Of a DNA stretch of 23,525 nucleotides, positions 16,000 to 23,366 are shown in pieces (position 1 is the first letter of the stretch; the number at the start of each line of letters is the position of its first letter). A model generated the notes under the pieces. It was given only the letters and a program-made list of their open reading frames with translations. It had not been told where the DNA came from and searched no databases. The position numbers were made by a program, and so were the translations under genes. Location of the stretch: NCBI GenBank assembly GCA_018224485.1, contig JAGTVE010000092.1, positions 1 to 23,525 on the forward strand, given 5' to 3'. Source of the stretch: Thioalkalivibrio sp. Its GTDB lineage: Bacteria > Pseudomonadota > Gammaproteobacteria > Ectothiorhodospirales > Ectothiorhodospiraceae.

Positions 16000-18098
16000 C
16001 CGCGGCGCGCCAGGACTCGGTCGCCGAGCAACCCGCCCGCAGCGATTCCGCATTGCGTGAGGCGCAGGCGATTGCGCGTCTCGGGAGCTGGGGCCTGGAC
16101 TACGTGACCGGCGAGCTCGTCTGGAGTGACGAGACCTTCCGCATCCTCGGCATCCCGCCCGGGTCCGTGACGCCGACGCTGGAGCTGTTCATCACTCTGG
16201 TGCACCCGGAGGATCGAGCCGCGGTGCGTCAGGAAATGGAGTCCGCGCGCCTGCGCCCGGACGGCGGTTACTCGATCGAGCACCGGGTGCTGGGCTGGGA
16301 TGGCGTGCAGCGGTTCGTGCGCGAGCGGGGCCGGGTCCGGTTCGACGTTCGCGGCCGACCCCTCAGCATCTCGGGGACCGCGCTGGATCTTACCGACCGC
16401 ATCCACGACGAGGAGGATCTCCGGCAGCGGGAACGGCTGGAGAGCGGACTGCTGGAACTCGCGGCGATGTTCCTCCAGCGCCCCGGCCTGGGGATGAACG
16501 GCCTGATCGACAAGGCCCTCGCCCGCATGGGTGAGCTGACCGGAACCGATCGGGCCTACCTCTTTGACGTGGACAGCGAGCGAAGGACCTTCAGTAACAC
16601 GCACGAGTGGACCGCCGGGGGAGTCGAGGCGGTGATCCATATGCTTGGGGATGTCTCCTGGGACGTCGTGCCGGAATGCGCCCGCATGCTCAACGCTGGC
16701 GCTCCGGTGGTGATCCCGAGCGTCTCCGAACTCCCCCGGTACCATCCGGAGCGGGCGTTTCTGGAGGCCCAGGGCATCCGTTCGATGCTTCTCGTTCCGG
16801 TGATGGAGGGTGACTCCCTGAACTGTTTCGTAGGCTTCGACGCGGTCAGGAATGAGCGCGACTGGTCCTCGGCCGAGGTCCGCTTTCTGCAGGTCTTCGG
16901 CAGCCTGATGATCAGCACGATCGAGCGTGACCGTGCCTATGCGGACATGATGGCGGCAAGACAGCGCGAGATGATCGGTCACCTGGCCAGTGGCGTGGCC
17001 CACGACTTCAATAACCTGCTCGGCGTGATCGACGCGAACATGTACTACCTGCACGAGACCGTCGGGGGTACCGGGACGGACCCCGAGATCAAGCAGGTCC
17101 TGGAGGAGACCCAAAGCGCCATCGGGCAGGCCAAGGTGGTGACCTCGGGCATGCTGTCGCTGAGCCGAACCGGGGGATTTGCCGCAGAGCGGGTGGAGGT
17201 GGAGGCCGCGATCTCCGGACTGGTGCGCATCCTCAAGCACATCCTGCCCCCCGAGATCCGGCTCGAGGTCGCGCTGGAACCGGAGCTGGCGGCCTGCAGC
17301 AACGGCGGCTTTCTGCAGGCGGCAGTGCTGAACCTGGCGCTCAATGCCCGGGACGCGATGCCCGACGGGGGCCGGCTGCGCATCGGGGCGTCCCGGGTGG
17401 ACGGCCCAGGCTCCGCCGCCGTGGCCCTCGGTGATACCGAAATGCAGGACCTCGTGCAGTTGTGCGTGGCCGACTCGGGTTGTGGCATGGATCGCGAGAC
17501 CCTGGACCGCCTCTTCGAGCCGTTGTTCTCGACCAAGGCGCAACAGCGTGGCCACGGCCTCGGTCTGTTCATGGTGCACGAGTTCGTCCTGCGTTCCGGT
17601 GCCCGGCTGGAGGTCGACTCGCGGGTGGGAGAGGGCTCCGAGTTCCGGCTTCTGCTGCCCGGATGGAACGAGTCCAGCACGTGCACCCGATTCCGGGAAC
17701 CCGCGGTCGACGCGCTGACACTGGACGCGCTGCGCGTACTGGTGGTCGACGACGATCCGCGCAGCCGGGATTCGGTGCGGCGCCTGCTGGAGATGGATGG
17801 TGCGTCCGTCGCGACGGTGGATAACGGGCTGGCCTGCCTGGAACGCCTGCGCCTGGAGCCCGGCTTCGACCTGGTGCTGTCGGACGTGTCGATGCCGGTG
17901 CTGGACGGTGCGGAACTCTGCCGGATCCTGCGCGACCGGCACCCCGTACTGCCATTGATCCTGATGACCGGGCAGGCGCCGGCGGTCTTTCCAGGCACGC
18001 ATCTGCCCGGCAATCCCGCGGTATTGCGCAAACCGCTCGATCTGCAGGATCTGCGCGCGGCCATCGGCCAACTGGAGCTCTGCGCCGATCGCCACTAA
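15996..18098 (+). CDS. Soluble hybrid sensor histidine kinase (PAS-GAF-HisKA-HATPase-REC)
   Basis: This protein is about 700 residues with no TM helix or signal peptide, so it senses in the cytoplasm. Domains: PAS_3-like fold at about 25-140 (LGSWGLDYVTGELVWSDE, then LVHPEDR and ISGTALDLTDR), GAF-like domain at about 160-315, H-box GVAHDFNNLL with phospho-His H336, N-box NLALNARDAMPDGG (446-459), G1 DSGCGM (493-498), G2 GHGLGLFM (519-526), and a C-terminal receiver with DDD 585-587, phospho-acceptor D630 and K679. The HDFNN box resembles FixL/NtrB-like and hybrid PAS kinases. I chose the GTG at 15996 (GGGGGGG upstream, GTGA overlap); a GTG at 15891 would add an Arg-rich stub inside the previous gene. 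The signal is unknown; the separate OmpR-type regulator is its likely partner. Confidence 0.9.
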   Translation: MTAARQDSVAEQPARSDSALREAQAIARLGSWGLDYVTGELVWSDETFRILGIPPGSVTPTLELFITLVHPEDRAAVRQEMESARLRPDGGYSIEHRVLGWDGVQRFVRERGRVRFDVRGRPLSISGTALDLTDRIHDEEDLRQRERLESGLLELAAMFLQRPGLGMNGLIDKALARMGELTGTDRAYLFDVDSERRTFSNTHEWTAGGVEAVIHMLGDVSWDVVPECARMLNAGAPVVIPSVSELPRYHPERAFLEAQGIRSMLLVPVMEGDSLNCFVGFDAVRNERDWSSAEVRFLQVFGSLMISTIERDRAYADMMAARQREMIGHLASGVAHDFNNLLGVIDANMYYLHETVGGTGTDPEIKQVLEETQSAIGQAKVVTSGMLSLSRTGGFAAERVEVEAAISGLVRILKHILPPEIRLEVALEPELAACSNGGFLQAAVLNLALNARDAMPDGGRLRIGASRVDGPGSAAVALGDTEMQDLVQLCVADSGCGMDRETLDRLFEPLFSTKAQQRGHGLGLFMVHEFVLRSGARLEVDSRVGEGSEFRLLLPGWNESSTCTRFREPAVDALTLDALRVLVVDDDPRSRDSVRRLLEMDGASVATVDNGLACLERLRLEPGFDLVLSDVSMPVLDGAELCRILRDRHPVLPLILMTGQAPAVFPGTHLPGNPAVLRKPLDLQDLRAAIGQLELCADRH

Positions 18099-18140
18099 CC
18101 GTCATGGCGCGTGGCCACCCCTTACGATGAACGTCCCCCT

Positions 18141-18154
18141 CCCCGCGTGCGGGG
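18141..18154. terminator. Short GC hairpin between convergent genes
   Basis: CCCCGC-GT-GCGGGG forms a tight hairpin in the 91-base gap between the kinase gene (plus) and the barrel-protein gene (minus), which converge here. No T-run follows on either strand, so termination strength is uncertain. Confidence 0.35.
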
Positions 18155-18189
18155 ACAAATCCGCTCCCGTGCCTTGTGTCTCCGTCGGT

Positions 18190-19179
18190 TCAGAAGCGGA
18201 ACTCGACGCCCAACCCCACTGCGGCGGTCTCGTAGCGCTCGGGATCATCCTCATCGCGCGGCCAGAAATACCCTCCGATCAGCTCCCCGATGATCCAGTC
18301 GCGATAGATCGGCCGACTGTAGGTCACGCGCAGACCATACTCCCGGACCAGCACCGCTCCGTCCGTGTCGCCGTTCCCGAGGAGTTCGAGGGAGAGTTCC
18401 CGCTCGCGCCCGAAGGTCCGGAACAGCCCGAGGCTGGTCGACCATTCCAGGCCGTCGGTCTCGGTTCCAAAGGTCGCGGAGTTGCGCCACCGGAACGCGG
18501 TGTCCGGGTCCAGCGCCAGGGCGTAGTTGAGTCCCGTGGTGGTGCCCAGGCCATCCGCCACTGCGAGAAACAGGGTCTGGCGATAGTCGATGTTGGAGGC
18601 GTCCGTCAGCCACCAGGTCTTGCGGTAACGGGCCTGCCCGTAGAGCTTGTAGCCGCCGCGGACACCCAGCCTGAGGTCCAGGTTGTCGCGCAGCATCCGC
18701 CCGATGCCCACGAAGAAGGTCTGCTCCTCGCTCCTGCTCTCAGGCAGCAGCGACTGCTCCCGGCCGAAGGCCTCGTCCTCGTCCCGGATCAGCTCCTGCT
18801 CGTTGTCGCGTCCAATGAAGAGGTAGCCCCATTCACTGACATTCGGCATGTGTACCCGAAGCCGGTAGCGGAAGTCCGTATCCACGCCCTCGTCCTCGCG
18901 GTAGAGCACGCGCGTGCGCAGCAAACCGGATACGCGTCCGCTCTCTTCGAAGGGCTTTTCGCCGAACCAGCTGTCAACGTTGGTCACCAGCCAGTAGGCG
19001 CTGCCGTGCAGACCCTCGCGGGTGATTTCAAGGGCACGGATCTCCGCCTGCTCCTCCGGTTCAGCGTCCCCGCCGCCATTGACGTCTTCAGCGAGGACCG
19101 GGGCGGACAGGAGAAAGGACCCGAGAAGCACGGCGCACAACGCCTCCCTGGGGGGGGATGCGCGAGATTCGGTGCCCAT
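18190..19179 (-). CDS. Predicted outer-membrane beta-barrel protein, unknown function
   Basis: From the ATG at 19179-19177 the protein has 329 residues. A signal peptide (hydrophobic ALCAVLLGSFLLS, cleavage after APVLA at residue 30) is followed by an acidic Gly/Glu stretch. A long series of alternating hydrophobic/polar strands then ends in the terminal phenylalanine of VGLGVEFRF, the usual outer-membrane insertion signal. Recurrent aromatic-girdle segments are visible (FRYRLRVHMP, WGYLFIGRD, YGLRVTYSRPIYRDWIIGELIGGYFWPR). I do not recognise a family; it looks like a porin-sized barrel. A TTG at 19251 would add 24 residues and is less likely. Codons 8-10 contain an eight-base C run (G8 at 19150-19157 on the plus strand), which could slip. 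It lies 128 bases downstream of waaA on the same strand. Confidence 0.75.
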   Translation of the reverse strand: MGTESRASPPREALCAVLLGSFLLSAPVLAEDVNGGGDAEPEEQAEIRALEITREGLHGSAYWLVTNVDSWFGEKPFEESGRVSGLLRTRVLYREDEGVDTDFRYRLRVHMPNVSEWGYLFIGRDNEQELIRDEDEAFGREQSLLPESRSEEQTFFVGIGRMLRDNLDLRLGVRGGYKLYGQARYRKTWWLTDASNIDYRQTLFLAVADGLGTTTGLNYALALDPDTAFRWRNSATFGTETDGLEWSTSLGLFRTFGRERELSLELLGNGDTDGAVLVREYGLRVTYSRPIYRDWIIGELIGGYFWPRDEDDPERYETAAVGLGVEFRF

Positions 19180-19307
19180 GGAGCACAGCCAGATGCGCCG
19201 GAGAAAGGCGGGCAGGTGAAGGAATGCCGGTCCCGTTTCAGGCTTGTTCAACGCAGCACCGGCGTGTCTTGCGAAGCGATCTGGTACCGAACCTCCCGCA
19301 TGGCCCG

Positions 19308-20642
19308 TTAGTGTACATCGTGCGTGGCGTGGGCTCTGTGCCCGGCCGCACCCTGCGGCTCGGGAAGCAGGGGTTCCAGCAGTTGCAGGGTATGCTCGGT
19401 GGCACCGCTGTTGGCGTCGATCACCTCTTGCGCCCTCGCGACCTGTGCACGGCCCGCCCCGGGGTCATCGAGGAGCCGCTCGAGTGCCCGCAGCAGATCG
19501 TCCGCGTCCGTGACCTGGAGGAGGGCACCGGCGTCCCGCAGCTGCTCGACCATGTCCGCGAAGTTGCGGGTATCGGGTCCGATCACGACCGGGCATCCGG
19601 CCGCGACCGGCTCGAGCGGGTTCTGACCGCCCTGGGCAACGAGGCTGCCGCCGACGAAGGCGGCATCGGCCAGGGCATAGAGCGCCGCGAGTTCTCCCAG
19701 CGTGTCGAGCACGATCACCTCGGCAGAGGTCCCGGCGGTGTCGATTGCGGAACGCGCGATCACGCTGAAGCCCTCCGACCGGGCGAGCGCGATGACCTCG
19801 GAGCTGCGTGCCGGATGGCGTGGGGCGAGCAGCAGCTGGATTCGGGCGCCGCGGCGGGCCGCCTGCAGCCGGCGATGAACGTCCAGCACCAGCGCCTCCT
19901 CGCCGGGGTGGGTGGAGCCCGCCAGCCAGAGCTGTTCGGAGGCCAACCGGCCGCGCTCCAGCCCGGGCTCGGGAGGCGCCGGCGGCAGATCGAACTTCAG
20001 GTTGCCGGTGACCTCGACCCGTGCCGCGCCGAGATCACGGAACTCGCGGGCATCGCCCGGACCCTGGGCCGCGACCCATTCGAATGTGCCGAGCAGCGGC
20101 CCGTAGAGCCGGCGGAACCGGCGGTAGGTGGCGCGCAGCCCCGGGCTGAGCCGCGCATTCACCAGCACGGCTGGAAGGCCCGCGAGGTGTGCCTGACGGA
20201 CCAGGTTGGGCCACAGCTCCGTCTCGATCAGCACCAGCGCTCGGGGGCGGCCCCTTCGGATGAAGCGGCGCATCAGGACCGGGGAGTCCAGCGGCAGGTA
20301 GCGGGCATCGACGGGCAGCCCGGCCGCGCGCATGCGCTCCGCCTCCGCGCGGCCCGCAGGCGTGACCGTGGTGAGCAGCACGCTCAGGGTGGGGCGGGAG
20401 GCGGCCAGGGCGCGCAGAAGGGTGCCGGCGACCCGCATCTCGCCGAGGGAGACCGCGTGGATCCAGAGGTCGGGGTGCGGTGGCGGGGGCGCCCCCAGGG
20501 CCAGCCGCTCGCCGAGGTGCCGACGGTAGCCCGCCTCCCGGCGCGAGCGCCACAGGAAGTGCAGGAGCGCCGCCGGGATCAGCAGGTGGATCACGAGGTT
20601 GTAGCCCAGGCGCGTGAGCGCCGGTCGCCACTGCCGCTCCAC
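19308..20642 (-). CDS. waaA: 3-deoxy-D-manno-octulosonic acid (Kdo) transferase
   Basis: This 444-residue GT30 glycosyltransferase adds Kdo from CMP-Kdo to lipid IV-A, the first step of the LPS inner core, at the cytoplasmic face of the inner membrane. An N-terminal membrane-associating helix (about 13-31, GYNLVIHLLIPAALLHFLW) precedes the catalytic glutamate E68 in AVSLGEMR. Further family motifs are VLIETELWPNL (137-147), GNLKFD, GSTHPGEE, LLAPRHPAR and the CMP-binding region GGSLVAQGGQNPLEP. The length is near E. coli WaaA (425). The start is a GTG at 20642-20640 with GGAGG ten bases upstream; no closer alternative start is seen. Whether it adds one or two Kdo residues cannot be told, but a neighbouring Kdo kinase suggests a mono-Kdo, phosphorylated core. 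Confidence 0.95.
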   Translation of the reverse strand: MERQWRPALTRLGYNLVIHLLIPAALLHFLWRSRREAGYRRHLGERLALGAPPPPHPDLWIHAVSLGEMRVAGTLLRALAASRPTLSVLLTTVTPAGRAEAERMRAAGLPVDARYLPLDSPVLMRRFIRRGRPRALVLIETELWPNLVRQAHLAGLPAVLVNARLSPGLRATYRRFRRLYGPLLGTFEWVAAQGPGDAREFRDLGAARVEVTGNLKFDLPPAPPEPGLERGRLASEQLWLAGSTHPGEEALVLDVHRRLQAARRGARIQLLLAPRHPARSSEVIALARSEGFSVIARSAIDTAGTSAEVIVLDTLGELAALYALADAAFVGGSLVAQGGQNPLEPVAAGCPVVIGPDTRNFADMVEQLRDAGALLQVTDADDLLRALERLLDDPGAGRAQVARAQEVIDANSGATEHTLQLLEPLLPEPQGAAGHRAHATHDVH

Positions 20643-21081
20643 GACTCAGCGGCCTCCGCCGCGCGCGGCCCGTATCCCGAAGGTGGCCCTGATGCTCACG
20701 GGGATGGTGCACCTCCCCTCCCGGGATCTCCGCGCCTTCATGTTCGCGCTGTCTTCCGGCGCTGCGCTGACATCTTCCGGGCTCATGACTGCACCCATCG
20801 GGATCGGGGGATCGAGCTTAGCAAGAAACGGGGCCGACTGGCGGTTCCGCCGCGATCCGCGGCAACCTTTGGCGCCGGTGCCTTATACTGCGAGTGTTAC
20901 ACCGGCGGAACGGCGACGCTTGTGTGCTTCGGCTGAAGAATCGGCATGCCCGGTCCCGGAGCTTGTGCAGTGCCTGGCGGTGCGGGGCACGACGTCTCCG
21001 GCGCTCCGGCAGCGCACTGCTAGCGCGCGCGTAGCGACGCGGTTACCGAGCCGGGCGGGGTATCCAGGGCCGGGGTGTGAG
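20643..21081. other. Divergent intergenic region of waaA and kdkA
   Basis: These 439 bases carry no convincing gene. A 46-codon minus-strand frame (20786-20646) ends just before waaA and is unsupported. Visible signals are a possible -10 TATACT (20884-20889) on the plus strand and a short CCGCG-ATC-CGCGG palindrome before it. The leader to kdkA from that -10 would be about 190 bases. I see no riboswitch or other RNA I can name. Confidence 0.55.
20884..20889 (+). promoter_or_regulatory. Possible -10 element upstream of kdkA
   Basis: TATACT in the context CCTTATACTGCG matches 5 of 6 of the sigma-70 -10. The hexamer 17 bases upstream (GGCAAC) is a poor -35, so an activator or another start may be involved. 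Confidence 0.35.
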
Positions 21082-21843
21082 ATGGAATGGAGGTTGCAGC
21101 GCAGCGGTCGCGCTTACCTGATCCACGACGAGGCCCTGCAACGGGCGCCGGAGCCGTGGATGTTCGACCCCGGGAGCCTGAGGCAGCGCGGCTACTGCGC
21201 CGGCGAGGTCCACGCGGGCCGCGGTCGGGTACTGTTCTGCGATCCACCGATTCCCGGCTCCGGCGGGCAGTGGGCGCTGCGGCATTATCTGCGCGGCGGT
21301 TCCGTCGCCCGGATCCTCGACGACCGCTATCTCTGGACGGGCCTGAAGAGGAGCCGGCCCTGGCGCGAGTTCATGCTCACGCGGACGATGCGCGACGAGG
21401 GCCTGCCGGTGCCGCGTCCCGTCGCCGCGCGGCTCACGCGGCATGGGCTCTACTGCCGCGCCGATCTGATCACGCAACGCGTGCCCGACGCCCTTTCGCT
21501 GCATCAGCGCCTGCGCGAGGGATCAGTCGGCGCAGCCGACTGGCATCGTGTCGGGGCAGGCATCCGGCGCTTCCACGACGCCGGCTACTGTCACGCGGAT
21601 CTGAACAGCCGCAATATCCTGATCGACGTCTGTGACCGGGTCTGGCTGATCGACTGGGACCGCGGGTGCTGGCGCGCCCAAGGCGCCTGGACGCGGCGTA
21701 ATCTCGAGCGGCTCCGGCGGGATCTGGAGAAGCGGCGGCGTCTGCACGACCAATGGCAGTACGCGGATCCGGACTTCGAATCCCTGCTGCGGGGCTATAC
21801 CGACCCGCGTTCGGCGTCCCCGGCGCACGGCTCGGACGCCTGA
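21082..21843 (+). CDS. kdkA: 3-deoxy-D-manno-octulosonic acid kinase
   Basis: This 253-residue kinase of the KdkA/InaA type phosphorylates Kdo (position 4) on lipid A at the inner membrane, as in Haemophilus and Vibrio, stabilising a single-Kdo core. The eukaryote-like kinase signatures are clear: catalytic loop FHDAGYCHADLNSRNILID (H171, D173, N178) and metal-binding WLIDWDRG (D191/D193). The N-terminal lobe shows WALRHYLRGG, with K/R-rich strands, and WREFMLTRTM for the helix C glutamate (E96). The ATG at 21082 after GGTGTGAG is chosen; the open frame continues upstream to 20614, but that part is Arg/Ser-rich and precedes the conserved start. It is divergent from waaA, its functional partner. 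The length matches the family (about 235-250). Confidence 0.92.
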   Translation: MEWRLQRSGRAYLIHDEALQRAPEPWMFDPGSLRQRGYCAGEVHAGRGRVLFCDPPIPGSGGQWALRHYLRGGSVARILDDRYLWTGLKRSRPWREFMLTRTMRDEGLPVPRPVAARLTRHGLYCRADLITQRVPDALSLHQRLREGSVGAADWHRVGAGIRRFHDAGYCHADLNSRNILIDVCDRVWLIDWDRGCWRAQGAWTRRNLERLRRDLEKRRRLHDQWQYADPDFESLLRGYTDPRSASPAHGSDA

Positions 21844-21871
21844 GCCGGGCCGCGCTCCCGGTGCGCCCGGC
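21844..21871 (+). terminator. GC hairpin directly after kdkA
   Basis: GCCGGGC (21844-21850) and GCCCGGC (21865-21871) form a perfect 7-bp stem with a 14-base loop, starting at the base after the kdkA stop. There is no T-run, so it may protect the 3' end rather than terminate fully. Confidence 0.45.
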
Positions 21872-22004
21872 CGCGGATCGGTTCTGAACGCGCCAGCGTG
21901 GTCAACGGGCCCCTGCCGAATACCGGCGGACACAGCGCGGGTGCAAATCAATGGATTCGTGCCCACCAAGGGCAACCGCGTCGCGCAGCTGTGACTCCAG
22001 GGAA

Positions 22005-22039
22005 AATGCCGGTTCTCTCGAGCCGGTTGGACCGGCATT
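22005..22039. repeat. Palindrome with 9-bp stem
   Basis: AATGCCGGT (22005-22013) and ACCGGCATT (22031-22039) are perfect reverse complements around a 17-base spacer. The spacer holds a second CCGGTT that could pair alternatively. It could be a bidirectional terminator for kdkA/sprT or part of a repeat. Confidence 0.5.
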
Positions 22040-22090
22040 CAGGGCATCTTTATTCCCGATTGGCGCGAATCCTTCGCGGCGAGTGATTCA

Positions 22091-22179
22091 GTCATGGCGA
22101 GCGTAGCGGGGCAATTCATCGGGGCCTTGGGAAGCCCCTGCGCCATGGATCGCCGCGGGCCTCTGGCCCGCGCGATGAC
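22091..22179. repeat. Degenerate GTCATTGCGAGC-type dispersed palindromic repeat
   Basis: The ends GTCATGGCG (22091-22099) and CGCGATGAC (22171-22179) are inverted with one mismatch, next to GAGCGTAGCGGGGCAATTC and GGATCGCCGCG. This matches, from memory, the widespread GTCATTGCGAGCGAAGCGAAGCAATC repeat of proteobacteria, with a few changes. Two inner hairpins are visible: GGGGC/GCCCC and the perfect 8-bp CGCGGGCC-TCT-GGCCCGCG at 22154-22172. Confidence 0.6.
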
Positions 22180-22219
22180 GACGCTTTGTCGCTGCGGAGG
22201 ATTCTTGCCCATCAAGTCT

Positions 22220-22726
22220 TCATTTCCACTCAACATGATCGTGAAAATGTAGACGGCTGCCGCAGTCCGTGCAGTTGTAGCGATAGCCCCGTCGGGTCAC
22301 CAGGTAATGTCGCCGGGGCCCCAGGCGATGCGCACGGCATTGGCATTTATAAATATAAACCCGGCTGCGGCGGCCGGTGAGCGGCGTACGGTGCGTGATT
22401 GTAGGGGGAAAGCCCAGTACCGCCATGATTTCCTTCCATTCGGGGCCGTGCGGGCGCACGCGCCCGGGACCGTACCGGCGGTAGACCAGGGAATGCGCCA
22501 CCTCGTGGGCGACGGTTGCGGGAAAGTGGGCATCCCAGTCCAGCCGAAAGGCCTCGGGGTTGAAACGCAGCAACTCTATTCCAGCACGGATCCGCCATTG
22601 ACCAGCGGCGCGCCCGCGCAGGTCCAGGCAGACCTCGGGCACCGGCGAGGATCGCATGATGGAATAAAATCGGGTTGCCGCGGCACGGATCCCGTTCTGC
22701 TGTTTTTCGTTGAGCCCGGTCTTCAT
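22220..22726 (-). CDS. sprT: SprT-family zinc metalloprotease-like protein
   Basis: This 168-residue protein (E. coli SprT is 165) has the zinc-dependent SprT fold. The active site HEVAH is at 74-78 with a third ligand H93 (VRPHGPEW). A C-terminal zinc ribbon follows, C128 and C130 (YKCQC) with C152 and C155 (YNCTDCG). The family includes eukaryotic SPRTN, which digests DNA-protein crosslinks; the substrate of bacterial SprT is not settled. The ATG at 22726-22724 is preferred, with AAAAGGAT 8-10 bases upstream. A TTG at 22801 would add a basic stub lying in the AT-rich promoter region. It is divergent from the coiled-coil/winged-helix gene and ends in a repeat-rich gap. Confidence 0.9.
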   Translation of the reverse strand: MKTGLNEKQQNGIRAAATRFYSIMRSSPVPEVCLDLRGRAAGQWRIRAGIELLRFNPEAFRLDWDAHFPATVAHEVAHSLVYRRYGPGRVRPHGPEWKEIMAVLGFPPTITHRTPLTGRRSRVYIYKCQCRAHRLGPRRHYLVTRRGYRYNCTDCGSRLHFHDHVEWK

Positions 22727-22740
22727 GCACTGATCCTTTT

Positions 22741-22801
22741 TTGAAGCAGACCTGTTGTTTATTCTTGCGAATTTTATTATGTTATCGCGGATATCTTTCA
22801 A
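22741..22801. promoter_or_regulatory. AT-rich divergent promoter region of sprT and the winged-helix gene
   Basis: Bases 22741-22800 contain only about one third G+C (20 of 60 by hand count) in a window that is otherwise strongly GC-rich. On the plus strand TTGTTT (22755-22760), 17 bases and TATGTT (22778-22783) form a weak promoter. On the minus strand TTGAAA (22801-22796) precedes an A/T run (ATAACATAATAAAAT) that can supply a -10. The two promoters face away from each other and overlap. Confidence 0.45.
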
Positions 22802-22846
22802 GCCGTGAAGGCCTTGATCCTGTCGAACCGCATACGAGGAGCATTA

Positions 22847-23281
22847 ATGAGTGCCGTAAAGAAAAGCGTCAATGAACTGAGTTCCGAAGAACTGTACGCG
22901 CTGGCGCGTGAGCGCGAGCAGCAGGAGGCGGAGCGCCGGGAAAACGAAATCAAGGAGAAGCTGGGTGAGTTGAAGGCGAAGCGCAAGGAACTCCTTGCCC
23001 GCCACCGCAAGGAACTGGCCGAGATCGACCGGCAGATCCAGGACATGGGGGGCGCGGTGCCCCGCGCCCGCAGCACGCGCCGGCGCCGCGCCGGTGGAGA
23101 GACGATCAGCCAGAAGCTCTGTGACATCGTGGCCACGCGCCCGGAGATGACCGTCAGCGAGATCCGTGACGAGGCCGAATCCTCGGGAATCGAGACGAAG
23201 AACATCAGCCAGACGCTGGCCTACCTGAAGCGCCAGGGCCGGCTCAACTCACCCCGGCGCGGCGTGTATTCGAGCATCTGA
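22847..23281 (+). CDS. Coiled-coil plus winged-helix DNA-binding protein (H-NS-like layout), unknown
   Basis: This 144-residue protein has three parts. A charged coiled coil at about 9-68 (LSSEELYALAREREQQEAER, then KEKLGELKAKRKELLARHRKE) resembles oligomerisation helices of H-NS-like proteins. An Arg-rich linker at 72-84 (PRARSTRRRRAGG) could touch the DNA minor groove. A C-terminal winged-helix-like domain at 86-144 (ISQKLCDIVATRPEMTVSEI, then NISQTLAYLKRQGRLNSPRRGVYSS) has the helix-turn-helix and wing hairpin pattern. I recognise no named family. The ATG at 22847 follows a good AGGAG; an upstream frame from 22805 is not needed. It starts from an AT-rich region shared with sprT, so autoregulation is plausible. 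A nucleoid-associated or silencer role is inference only. Confidence 0.8.
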   Translation: MSAVKKSVNELSSEELYALAREREQQEAERRENEIKEKLGELKAKRKELLARHRKELAEIDRQIQDMGGAVPRARSTRRRRAGGETISQKLCDIVATRPEMTVSEIRDEAESSGIETKNISQTLAYLKRQGRLNSPRRGVYSSI

Positions 23282-23320
23282 GTCCGGATCGGACACGGCC
23301 GGCGGACCGCGCGGGGCACA

Positions 23321-23348
23321 AAGGGGCGTCCTTGTCGGGATGCCCCTT
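23321..23348. terminator. Bidirectional terminator between winged-helix gene and rnd
   Basis: AAGGGGCGTCC (23321-23331) and GGATGCCCCTT (23338-23348) give an 11-bp stem with one G-T pair around the loop TTGTCG. The A and T bases at the stem ends, with TTCTGTG (plus) and TTTGTG (minus) after the stem, suit both strands. It separates two convergent genes. Confidence 0.7.
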
Positions 23349-23366
23349 CTGTGTGGAGGGGCCGGA

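Larger units (their letters stand above)
21844..22219. other. Non-coding, palindrome-rich gap between kdkA and sprT
   Basis: No credible gene is seen in 376 bases. The stretch holds the kdkA-end hairpin, a 9-bp-stem palindrome (22005-22039) and a degenerate dispersed repeat (22091-22179). The two genes converge on it, so any terminators should lie here. Confidence 0.6.

Noticed and set aside
15762..18095. 777-codon minus-strand open frame opposite the hybrid kinase
   Set aside because: Gln/His/Arg-rich shadow; the plus strand shows all kinase motifs.
18136..18163. Sequence TCCCCGCGTGCGGGGA resembling a type I-E CRISPR repeat core
   Set aside because: Only one copy is present, no second repeat is found about 61 bases away on either side, and no cas gene is in the window. 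A simple GC hairpin between convergent genes explains it.
20646..20786. 46-codon minus-strand ORF ending just before waaA
   Set aside because: Arg/Gly-rich, no domain, no ribosome binding site; more likely part of the waaA leader.
19158..20936. 592-codon plus-strand open frame opposite waaA
   Set aside because: Low-complexity antisense frame; the minus strand encodes complete WaaA.
22039..22236. 65-codon minus-strand ORF downstream of sprT
   Set aside because: Runs through the dispersed repeat and hairpins and has no recognisable features.
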